Shown here piece by piece: positions 1-9,230 of a stretch of 64,000 nucleotides of DNA. The stretch is taken from contig JADEYG010000003.1 in NCBI GenBank assembly GCA_016906335.1, forward strand, positions 434,001 through 498,000. The letters run 5' to 3'. Each line of letters opens with the position of its first letter. The stretch's first letter is position 1. A model generated the notes under the pieces. It saw nothing but the letters and a program-made list of their open reading frames with translations. It did not search any database and had not been told where the DNA came from. The position numbers and the translations under genes are program-made. Origin of the DNA: Novakomyces olei. Taxonomy: Eukaryota > Ascomycota > Novakomycetes > Novakomycetales > Novakomycetaceae.

Positions 1-1
1 A

Positions 2-1084
2 CAGACACTCTTTTTCGAATACCCCTGGAACAATTTTCTTCACAATGTTGTATACGACGTGATCCAGCAAGTATTCGGAGGCCCGATGGCCAAAGGTTTC
101 AATAGAAGTTTAGCTATTGATGTATTTGTGGAGGGCCGAATATGTGAGCTTATTGTTGAGGGCCAAAAGAAAAACGATGAAGCAATGGCAGGCTCTCCCG
201 GCGTTCGTCTCGGCTACATGGGCCATTTAACCCTAATTGCGGACGAAATTGTCAAATTTACAGAGCGCTACCACCCAATAGAGCTCTTTTCCGCACAAGT
301 CCATGAGCGTGTAATGAACGCAGAGTGGATAAATTTTGTGGACGACGTCTTGCAGGCAACGAGGGCACGGGACAACCTTATCCTCGGAGGCGAAAGACCT
401 TCGACTCCGCTTATACGGACATCCAGCCCAGATTTGTCCCTGCAAGAGACTGACCCTTACTTGTCTGGCAAATCGTTCATGGAGATGTCATTGGACAGCA
501 ATTCGCACCTTATGAACTTTGATGATGACGATGATGAGGAGGAAGACGAAGATGAAGACGATGAAGACGAAGAAGATGAAGAAGAAATAGATCAAGGAGA
601 CCAAGGCACAGGACCCCGGCACGGTCGGAGACGAAGACATGGTGCGAGTGAGGATACAGACGAGATCTCTCAGCGAATGCTATCAGCGTCACTTGGAGGG
701 GACGATTCCGGGGACGAGGACCGGCTTGTTCGGCAGCCGAGCCATGCTTTTGACGATGCTGGACAAGACGGGGATCCGGATGTATTGAATAGACAAGGCG
801 ATGGTGTTGACTTGGGGGACAACTACTCTCTTTTATTGAACAGGCACGAAGCAGGGCCGCCTGCCTATGATACGTCTGACGAAGAAGAGGATGAAGAAGA
901 GCAGGAAGAGGCGAACCCGTACAGTGTACAGTTAAGTGACGATCATGGCGAGTTTGGCTTGCAGAGTCCACGGCCGGCGGAGGAGGCTCAGGATCACAGT
1001 GGGCAACTACCACAAGAACCAGAGAGCCAGACTGATCAGTATGGTCTGCGCGTCTCTGAGCATGAACTAGGAGAGGAACAGTGA
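2..1084 (+). CDS. SAPS-domain protein phosphatase regulatory subunit (SAP/PPP6R family), 5'-partial
   Basis: C-terminal part of a SIT4/PP6-associated (SAPS) protein, the regulatory partner of a PP2A-like phosphatase. The frame is open from base 2, so the start lies outside the window. The SAPS repeat signature is visible: FFEYPWNNFLHNVVYD at the left edge, then GVRLGYMGHLTLIADEIVKF and FVDDVLQATRARDNL, as in yeast Sap155/Sap185/Sap190 and human PPP6R. After the folded part comes a long acidic, disordered tail with an almost pure Asp/Glu run (coded near 520-590) and a second one near 875-910; acidic tails are usual in this family. The stop is TGA at 1082-1084. Which paralogue this is cannot be told from a fragment. 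Confidence 0.88.
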   Translation, partial: QTLFFEYPWNNFLHNVVYDVIQQVFGGPMAKGFNRSLAIDVFVEGRICELIVEGQKKNDEAMAGSPGVRLGYMGHLTLIADEIVKFTERYHPIELFSAQVHERVMNAEWINFVDDVLQATRARDNLILGGERPSTPLIRTSSPDLSLQETDPYLSGKSFMEMSLDSNSHLMNFDDDDDEEEDEDEDDEDEEDEEEIDQGDQGTGPRHGRRRRHGASEDTDEISQRMLSASLGGDDSGDEDRLVRQPSHAFDDAGQDGDPDVLNRQGDGVDLGDNYSLLLNRHEAGPPAYDTSDEEEDEEEQEEANPYSVQLSDDHGEFGLQSPRPAEEAQDHSGQLPQEPESQTDQYGLRVSEHELGEEQ

Positions 1085-1876
1085 TCCTGGCAGTTTGGTC
1101 ACATTGCTTGTGGCAATGCTTTTGCTCGTCAAAACTTTTCTACTTTATCTCTTGTCTTTATCCTTTTATATTCATGTCATTTCATGCTTTATTCCATTTT
1201 CAATCAGGCATTATTTCTATTCAAGTTTGCCCGGCGTTTTATTGTCAGAACACGAAAATGGGAAGAGGCAAGACAATGTGTAAAGGTATTATTCCCTTCT
1301 CATTTATCCGTGTTTGCTTTTCAGTTCGATGGCCAGATTGAGATGGGCTGTTTTGATACATGGACGCTTGGCTTGAAGGCAAACGGTGGCCTAGAGTTGA
1401 ATGGAATTTCCCTCTTATATATATGAATCTACGTAGAGCGGGTATGTCAGAATGCCCTTTGGCATTGGTGTAAATTGTGTCATCAAATAATGTACATTAT
1501 TGTCAAACGTGTTTCTGCAAATATGCTCTTATGGATAGAAATTGGCTGTCTGCTCTGCAAGTTGCCTCGCGTCCAAGAGTAGTAGAATCATTTTACATCG
1601 ATGTCATCATCGGGCTGTATTTTCTATTTTCCTATACATACTCTGTATATTCTGTATATTCTGTATATTCTACATAATCAATATAATCAGTATATAACCG
1701 TATTTATTTTTCTATACATACTCTGTATATCTGTATTCCTATTTCTTTCATGTATACCCATATTATATACTTTAAACTTGCATTGCAATTCTCGCCAATC
1801 ACAAATCACAAATATAAACACTACAATAAACCGGCGAGATCCATCCAAAGACGGAGCAAAAGACTGAGCAAACGCA
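1085..1876. other. Intergenic, SAPS gene to NUO51
   Basis: AT-rich spacer holding the 3' end of the SAPS gene and the NUO51 promoter. A 9-base unit (TTCTGTATA) is repeated in tandem three times around 1643-1670. The short frames here have no family resemblance. Nothing else recognised. Confidence 0.6.
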
Positions 1877-3447
1877 ATGCTTCACGCGGCTCGCCGTAGC
1901 AGTCTCGTAAAGAGCAGTCAGCTCAATTTACGTACATTTGCTACAGTAACAGATCCGCCTGCCCCGCCAAAGCGAACATCGTTTGGAAACTTGTCGGATC
2001 AAGATCGCATCTTTCAAAACTTGTACGGCAAATATGGACACGACTTGAAGAGCGCCAAGCGTATGGGCGACTGGTACAAGACCAAGGAGATTGTCCTCAA
2101 AGGCCACGAGTGGATTGTAAGTATTCGCTGTCTCTCTGCCACAGCAAATTCCGCCACTACAAGTTTCGTGGCTCGGTCTATCTGCTTCTTTTGCAAAAGC
2201 CTATTTGTAAAATCCTAAACTAACTCTTCCAGATTAGCGAGATGAAAGCTTCAGGCCTTCGAGGCCGGGGCGGTGCCGGGTTCCCCTCTGGACTGAAATG
2301 GTCGTTTATGAATAAGCCCGGGTGGGAAAAAGACCCGCGTCCACGGTACCTGGTGATTAATGCCGACGAAGGCGAACCTGGAACGTGCAAGGACCGGGAG
2401 ATCATGCGGAAAGAGCCTCATAAACTGTTGGAGGGCTGCCTTATCGCTGGCCGGGCAATGAACGCTACTGCTTGCTATATATATATACGCGGAGAGTTCT
2501 ACAATGAAGCCAGTACTCTGCAAACAGCCATAAACGAGGCATACAAGGAGGGCCTTTTGGGCAAGGATTGCTGTGGAAGCGGATACTCGTACGATATCTA
2601 CATCCATCGCGGAGCAGGAGCTTATATCTGCGGAGAGGAAACAAGCCTTATTGAGTCTCTTGAAGGCAAGCAGGGCAAGCCGAGACTGAAGCCTCCTTTC
2701 CCGGCTGACGTGGGTCTTTTTGGATGCCCTACTACCGTAACAAATGTGGAGACTATTGCCGTGGCCCCTACAATCCTGCGCAGAGGCCCGCAATGGTTTA
2801 ACGCGCTTGGACGGGAGCGTAATTCTGGCACTAAGCTGTTTGCCATCTCTGGACACGTCAATAAGCCGTGTACAGTGGAGGAGGAGATGTCCATCCCACT
2901 ACAAGAGCTGATTGAAAAGCACTGTGGTGGTGTTCGAGGCGGGTGGGATAATTTACTGGGAATTATTCCCGGAGGCAGTTCTACCCCAATCATCCCACGG
3001 CCCGTCTGCGAGCAAGTGCTGATGGATTATGACTCTCTCAAGGACAATCAAACTTCACTGGGCACAGCGGCAGTTATTGTCATGGATAAATCGACGGATA
3101 TTGTCCAGGCAATTGCTCGTTTATCTGCGTTTTACAGGCACGAATCTTGCGGACAGTGTACTCCGTGCCGTGAGGGAACTGCCTGGATGGATAAAATAAT
3201 GGACAGAATGATTGTGGGCAATGCAAAGGCAAGAGAGATTGATATGCTGTGGGAGTTGAGTAAAGAGATTGAGGGCCATACGATTTGTGGGTTAGGTGAT
3301 GCTGCTGCCTGGCCCGTACAGGGACTTATTCGTCATTTCAGACCTGTTTTGGAGGAGAGAATCAATGCCTACAAGCAGGCTCATCATGGCCACGAAGCCC
3401 TGGCCGGTGGTGATCGGCCAGAGTCGATTGTTGCTCCAGGAATGTGA
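1877..3447 (+). CDS. NUO51: NADH:ubiquinone oxidoreductase 51 kDa subunit (complex I, NDUFV1)
   Basis: Flavoprotein of mitochondrial complex I that binds NADH, FMN and one 4Fe-4S cluster and passes electrons from NADH into the chain. Two exons, 1877-2116 and 2233-3447, with a 116-base GTAAGT...AG intron in phase 0, give 484 residues (Neurospora NUO51 is about the same). The N-terminus [14 protein letters not shown] is a basic, hydroxylated mitochondrial presequence. The FMN/NADH loop [16 protein letters not shown] follows at about residue 89. The cluster ligands CGQCTPC lie near residue 385 and the fourth Cys in ICGLGDA near 430. The exon join restores the conserved run [14 protein letters not shown]. 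Complex I is absent from Saccharomyces and Schizosaccharomyces, so this organism keeps a full respiratory chain. It is convergent with the EngB gene, 136 bases away. Confidence 0.97.
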
Positions 3448-3583
3448 TAGATACATGCTCTAGTGAATACAAAGTCGTTTGGTAATCAAGAGTTTGTAGA
3501 CGAATAAAGTAGGGTAATCAATTATTTCTTAATTCGTAATTTTTAATTATTAATTATTATTGATTATTTGTTCATATTACATA

Positions 3584-4700
3584 TTATTCGCTCAATTTTG
3601 TTGCCCTGTATATCGCCCATTTTAAATGCTCCATGCCATAATTCAACTTTCCGCTGACCGCAAATACTTCACCGATCGCACTTCCGTATTTTACACTGGC
3701 GAAAGCTTTGAGCAAACTTTTACATTCTTCAGCGGTCCGTTGCAATTGGTCTACTGACTGAATTTTATCGGCCTTTGACAAAATAATCTGATGAGGTACA
3801 GATTTCTCCGCGAGAAAAGATAGTATTTGCTCGTCCGTCTCTTTGACCCCGTGTTCCGCGCTGATCATGACCAAAGCCAGACGAAGCCTTTTGTTAGTGC
3901 CCTGTAATATAATTATAGCTGATCATTATTTCCAGTAATGACTATTGCAACAAATTCAAACTAAATTTTTATGAAAACTGAATTTAATCAAAAGTTCATG
4001 AGACTTACTGCCGCCGCTCTGTCAAGTACTTTTCTGTGATTTCTCCCATTCGCTCTGTAGATCTATGCCCATAACCCGGAGCGTCAACGACCCGTAAGGC
4101 AAGACGGCCTTTGTCACGGCTTAGCGCATAAGCAGAAAGAACACGAGTGTGTCCGGGATTCTGTGAAGTGCGCACAAGTAGCGTTTTCCGACTGTTGGAA
4201 AGGCAGTTCAGTAGCGTTGATTTCTAGTATTGTAAGAATATGTCATACTACCATTTCACGCACTCCACACTAAGATTAGAACAGGCCTCAGAAACTTGTT
4301 TGGACGCCTACATTACTTCTGCCGATAAAAATGACCTGTACGTGAGTAAATGATGGCAAATTGAAAGCTAATATCGAGGAAAATCTCTAAAAAACCAATC
4401 AAATTGAAATGAAAACACACAAAAAATCAGGTAAAAATAAAAACCAAACAAAACTAAAAGTCGTAATGCTGTGGTTCGCCAGCCAAGCTGAAATTGTTCA
4501 GATAATTCAAATAAAAAGTCATTCTATCTTCATACCTCTGGATCAACAGTATTTGGAATTGGCCCCCGACCATCCCACCTCCAATCACGAGTCCATGTGA
4601 CGTTGAAAAGCTTCCGGTACTCACCAATCTGATTCGGCGTTGGCGCAATGGCCGTGCGCCCAAATCTCCAGACCAGTTTGTTTAACTGCTCCTGAGACAT
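3584..4700 (-). CDS. EngB/YihA-type mitochondrial GTP-binding protein (GTPBP8-like), spliced
   Basis: Circularly conserved small GTPase of the EngB family, which acts in ribosome assembly; the fungal and animal forms are mitochondrial. Proposed exons on the minus strand: 4700-4536, 4335-4306, 4223-4009, 3901-3584. Exon 1 gives MSQEQLNKLVWRFGRTAIAP with the PTPNQI start of the family. The 30-base exon 2 gives VIFIGRSNVG, and exon 3 continues KSTLLN, so the G1 loop GRSNVGKST spans a splice site. Also seen: TSQNPGHTR (G2), VVDAPGYG (G3), SKAD (G4), VSGKLNYG (G5). Oddity: exon 3 (215 bases) ends in phase 2 with donor GTAAGT, while exon 4 must start in phase 0 at its only plausible AG, so the two do not close by one base. 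A sequence error, an unusual splice or damage are all possible. Family assignment is firm, the exon 3-4 join is not. Confidence 0.8.
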
Positions 4701-5227
4701 CTAAATGTCGTGCAAACCATTATTTAATCATTGTTTTAATTATTATTCAATTATTATTTTATTTATCGGGCGTTTATTATTTAATTTATTTGGTGTTTAT
4801 TATTTTATTTATTCGTTTATTATTAAAACTAATATTGTAAAACACATCGAGTATAAAGATAAAATCATTTGGTGAGATAAAGATTAAAAATAATAATTGC
4901 GATTCTAATTGTAATTCGCGAGCGTAAAAGCAAGCACTAAAGGTTCCAGACCCAAATGTCTGCATTTTCTATCAGCTCTAGAGGGCCAAAAATACACGCA
5001 AAAGAAAAAAGGCTTAACATTAGCTTGGCGCTTACTTCATTCGTGCTAATGCGCCAAAGTCATGTTCACATGCAATCAATATCTTGTGATACGCATCGTT
5101 TTGCTCAAGCTTAACGTATGTACAATAGTCTATTCCATGGGCATTTCAAATCAGCGCGCTGGATATTAAAAGCCGTGTATCGTATTGCGCCTGCATTTCC
5201 AGCGACGAAATGCGATTCTGCAGCTAA
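4701..5227. other. Intergenic, EngB start to dynactin-like 3' end
   Basis: AT-rich, with ATTATTTATT runs around 4730-4830. It should contain the EngB promoter and the 3' flank of the dynactin-like gene. A short open stretch at 5161-5215 follows the p27 stop but in another frame; I could not join it to the gene. Confidence 0.5.
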
Positions 5228-5765
5228 TTAGTCGTTTATACGAATAAATTTGCCTACTCTGACATAGTCCTTTTCGACTTTTCTCTGTATATTGGGCAAA
5301 AGTACCACTGTTGCCTCGGGTAAAATCGTGTCTGATGCAATAATACTATTTGGCGCAAGAGTACAATCGTCGCCAATAACAGAGTTTAGTCCCGTTTGCG
5401 CCATTGCCTCAATGTAAACATCATCTCCAAGCGATTGGGAGCGTAATTTGGCACCCGTCGCTATTTTGCAGTACTGTCCAATAATTATGCCATTAGCGCC
5501 GGGTTGGATAATTGACCTCTCGTAAACAATAGAGTGTTCCCCTATATTGATGCTTTTTGTTAGTTGGAGCCTAGAATAAAGACTTACGGGCCTAATGTCG
5601 CGTCAAGTACGGCGCCAGGATGCACGACAGAATGGCAGCCAATGTTAATCTCGTGGCTGCCTTTAAGTATAGCGTTCTAATGTTAGTGGATTAACAGTAA
5701 TGCATTACTATAGAGACTGTGCAAGGCTGATTGAGAATGATGTTGCTCGGGTAAGAAGGCGCCAT
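5228..5765 (-). CDS. Dynactin p27-like hexapeptide-repeat subunit (DCTN6 family), 3 exons
   Basis: Left-handed beta-helix protein of the dynactin pointed-end complex, which helps dynein bind cargo. Exons on the minus strand: 5765-5709, 5676-5588, 5552-5228, joined by two very short introns (32 and 35 bases, both ending after a CTAAC branch site). The product has 156 residues (human DCTN6 has 190). The beta-helix is shown by isoleucine/valine-led hexapeptides such as INIGCHSVVHPGA, INIGEHSIVYE, IIIGQYCKIATGA and SVIGDDCTLAPNS, ending in TILPEATVVLLPN, which matches the VIPENTVIYG region of DCTN6. The order of motifs fits p27 better than p25. Dynactin implies microtubule-motor transport of the filamentous or fission-yeast kind. 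The exact C-terminus is uncertain. Confidence 0.8.
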
Positions 5766-6570
5766 TCAACGACACTGGTTGGGTTTGGCCCAGTAGAATT
5801 GGCATCTCATTATGTTATATATTATATTATATGATATGATATTATATTATATTATTATACTATGTTATTATATCGGCAATACTGCCCTTTGCCTCTCGTC
5901 GCGAAACAATGGATCAATCCCGACAGGGCGCTAATACTTACCTAATATATCATTTTATTATATTATATTATTATATTATATTATTAATTTAATGTATGTT
6001 CAAGTTTTAGATAAAACTTCTGTCGGTGCAGCCTTCGCGGCTGCACTCTGAGCGAATTCTCATTTCGCTTTGAGTAACGGAGCGACAGTATAGCAGCCGT
6101 TTTGGTCAGCGTACTTTAGCAGACAGGTGGCCATGAATTCTAATATCGGCCAACCTCAGTTGTGCGCTTACAAAAGATTGTAAAGGACTGGGATCGTGCC
6201 TCAAGTTCAGGCTGTGTGTTTGCCACTTCCATAGCCTATCGCCAGAATAATAAAGGCCTAGTCGCCTATTAACAAAAACTCTTGTCTACTTGTTCGTCAT
6301 TAATCAGTAGCTTTCCAGTGATATGGTGTGGAAAATAGCAAAAAGTCTCATTAGATCTTTAACCCAACAGATTGCAATGCCCTCGAATTCTCACCATATG
6401 GATTATTAGGAAGAAAGATAGGTATAAGAGGTAGTCAAATATGTTCATGTCTATAATTTTCAACCATTATTGCAGGCACTGCTTTAATTCGTTTACAGAT
6501 GACATGAATTGCATTGTATAATCGACAATTAACTAACCGTCATAAAGTCTATTGCCCAGTCATTTACACT
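5766..6570. other. Intergenic with AT tracts and a foldable element
   Basis: Between the dynactin-like start and the ACSF3 stop. It contains TATTATATTA-type low-complexity DNA at about 5812-5870 and 5945-5995, then a GC-richer island (6015-6120) that can fold into a closed two-hairpin structure (see 6020-6088). No coding signal seen. Confidence 0.55.
6020..6088. other. Candidate structured element (closed two-hairpin fold)
   Basis: A six-base closing stem, CTGTCG (6020-6025) with CGACAG (6083-6088), encloses two perfect hairpins. The first is GTGCAGCC / GGCTGCAC with a 5-base loop (6026-6046). The second is AGCGAA / TTCGCT with a 7-base loop (6051-6069). On the minus strand the first loop reads GCGAA, a GNRA-like loop. 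I cannot match it to tRNA, snRNA or a ribozyme I know, and the strand is not decided. Confidence 0.35.
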
Positions 6571-8733
6571 CTAAAACAGATCTCTCACGATGATCTTTTT
6601 CGTCACTAATTATTGTTAGAAAAGAAGTATAAAAGAAGAAAAGCTCACTCTTGCCCATTGCATTTCGTGGTATTTGATCCACCAATTTCATCAAAGTTGG
6701 CACTCTGTACGCTGGCATGACTTTTTTCAGTTCTGCCCTAAGCCATTCAAGCGTCACCGTAGCCTGGGAGTTAGCCCAAATTAGAAATTAAATAAAAGGT
6801 ATTAAGAAAATTCAAAAACAAAATTTGAACACCAATCATGAAATCATGAAACATATATGAACTTGATTCACTCACTCCTGGTTCTGCAACAATAACGGCA
6901 GCCACACGTTGGCCCCATTCCTCATCAGCGACTCCGACAACGGCACACTCTTTAATACCAGGAAGCGATAAGATTTGCCTCTCGATTTCAAGAGCCTAAA
7001 TTTGTGAGTATACAATGCGAGTGACGATTTAAATTAAAAAAAATACACGGCTAAACACGTGAATAGCACGTTAATGAAGGATAAAACAAAGGCTGTAAGC
7101 ACTTTCTTGTATTTGCATACCGATATCTTGTAACCCCCGGATTTTATAATATCCACACTGGCCCGGCCTTGAATGAAGTATGCTCCATCATGCTCGCCAA
7201 ACTTTCTTATGGCAATATCGCCCGTTTTGAACCAGCCGTCTTGTGAAAACTCCTTTGCAGTAACCTCCTCGGGCCGGTTAAAGTAGAATTTAAATACGTT
7301 TTCGCCCTTGACTTGAATCTCTCCCTCAACTCCATCCTTATCAGTGACATCCTGTCCGTCTTGGACAAGCCGTACCTGTACCCCAGGCAAAGGCCAGCCC
7401 ACGGATCCATCAAATCTTTTGGATACATCTCGATAAGGACAGGACAGGGCCATACCTATTTCCGTCATTCCATACCTCTCCAGCAAAACGTGTCCACTAA
7501 TACGAAGCCAACGTGCCTTTATCGGGCTCGGTAAGGCGGCACTTCCGCTCATCATCAGTCTTACCTGCTGGCAAGCTGCCTTGAGCACTTGCGGGTCCTT
7601 TTTGCACGAATGAAGTGCGTATTCTGCCAATTTTGCATACACTGTGGGCACTGCAGTGAAAAGGGTAACGGGATTTAAAGCACGGTCGTCTGCGGTCGAC
7701 AACAGCCGGTTCCATACATCAGCAGCATCGAATTTTGGTAAGAATTCTACTGTTCCACCGACCAAGAGGATAGCCGTTAAGGCATTGACAATCCCGTGGA
7801 TGTGGTGCAATGGGAGTACGTGCAAAACCCGATCTTTCTCACAATACTCCCACGCTTCAATTATACTTTGGCTCTGAGCGAGAATAGTACTGTGTGAGGA
7901 AACGACGCCTTTAGGCCGTCCAGTAGTCCCGCTCGTGTATATAATGAGGGCCTGCCGCGATTTTGAGATCCCTTCACTGCTATCCTGTAGCTCTGGCATT
8001 TGAACGCTGTCACGAGAGAGCCGTGGTACAGTAATCACGCGAGATAATGGTAATTTGCTTTCACTAGCGACTTTTTCGGCTACTTGGCGAAAGCCTTCAC
8101 TGGTAACAAGCAGAGTAGCGATCGAGTCAGTGACGGTGTAGGCCATTTCTGGCACTGGATGGCTTGTGCCTGAATTGTTAGGAAATGAAAAGAAATAAAA
8201 TCGGAAAAGAAATAATAACGGGAAAGAATTAGACGATGAAAGGAGTACGCAACGCATTATCGTTGAATCCCACTCAAATGCATTTAAATAATTGCGTAAA
8301 GTATGTAACGTACAAAGGGGCACACTGATTCCGCCGGCGGCCCAAATAGCCCACTGAGCCACGACATAGCTGTATCCATTTTCCACAATAAAAGCGACTC
8401 TTTGCTCACGAATATCCTCCGCGTCGCCTAAAGCCGATTTTATGTCGGCCGCAAAAGCCGCCGAGTCGGAGAGAAGGCGCTTGTAAGAAAAGGATTCGCC
8501 GCTTTTGCTGTGCACAATAGCAGTGCTTTCCGGTACGCGTGCAGCTGCCTCAAACACGGGCAGCCTCGGAAGTTTCGGCTTCGTTACAGAATCTGTTAAT
8601 GAGAAACAAATACCCCTCAAATTGCCATACTTTGAGTCATAGTGCTCGCTGCAAATGGTCGAACCCACAATGCTCCAATGCGCGAGTAGGGCGTATTAAA
8701 AGCTGAATATTGCTGAGCGATACGTTTCAGCAT
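6571..8733 (-). CDS. ACSF3: Malonyl-CoA synthetase / acyl-CoA synthetase family member 3, mitochondrial
   Basis: ATP-dependent ligase of the ANL superfamily, most like ACSF3, which makes malonyl-CoA from malonate in mitochondria for lipoic/fatty acid synthesis. Six exons on the minus strand: 8733-8631, 8592-8314, 8169-7121, 6995-6876, 6763-6649, 6605-6571, all phases consistent, 566 residues (human 576). Exon 1 (MLKRIAQQYSAFNTPYSRIG...) is a mitochondrial presequence that no long frame shows. Core motifs: the P-loop IIYTSGTTGRPKGVVSSH, ERYGMTEIGMALS, GRASVDIIKSGGYKIS followed by ALEIERQILSLPGI, and the C-terminal lysine motif IPRNAMGKMTKK. The GMTEIGMALS block and the length point to ACSF3 rather than a long-chain synthetase. 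No peroxisomal signal at the end (RDLF). Substrate choice is inference. It shares a 497-base divergent promoter with the nucleoporin gene. Confidence 0.88.
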
Positions 8734-9230
8734 TGGTTCAAAAGGCCGTTCATTCCCTATGACGCACCACAACTTTGAATATAATTATAATTAGTTTAAT
8801 ATTCACAATACTAAACTGCTCATTTATCCAATACATCTGCCGTATAAAAAGATATTATATGAATAAAAGGATATATGAATAAAAAGATAAATGAATAAAC
8901 AGACGTTAATGATATTAAAATTATTGTGTGCACAGGTCGAAGTATTGTACATTTGCCTATTATTTGTTGTTCGGCATAGTCAAAATGCTATATAGTGAGT
9001 TTTTTATATATAATCTGCTTTACACGTTTCGTACAACGGAATACCCTAACGCGGTGGTCAACAAGCCATATATCAATCGGCCGCGAAAAAGACGTTTGCC
9101 TTGATTCTTTTGCGTCTGCATACATCTGAGCGGGTCAGTATCGTGAGAAAAAAGCCTCAGGCAGGCGGAGCTTCTGCTCTGATAGACACGAGTCCCTTTG
9201 TCTTGGGATTTTTTCGGAACGCGAAAAACC
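8734..9230. promoter_or_regulatory. Divergent promoter region, ACSF3 / NUP98-96
   Basis: 497-base AT-rich spacer between two start codons facing away from each other, so it must hold both promoters. TATA-like stretches occur (TATAAAAAG near 8843, TATATATAA near 9005). No known factor site is clear. Confidence 0.5.

Noticed and set aside
5934-5950. ATACTTACCT, the 5' end of U1 snRNA
   Set aside because: The following sequence is AT repeat DNA with no Sm site or U1 stem-loops.
7207-7428. Short frames inside ACSF3, NUP98-96 and other genes in alternative frames or strands
   Set aside because: Shadows of the well-supported genes; no independent signatures.
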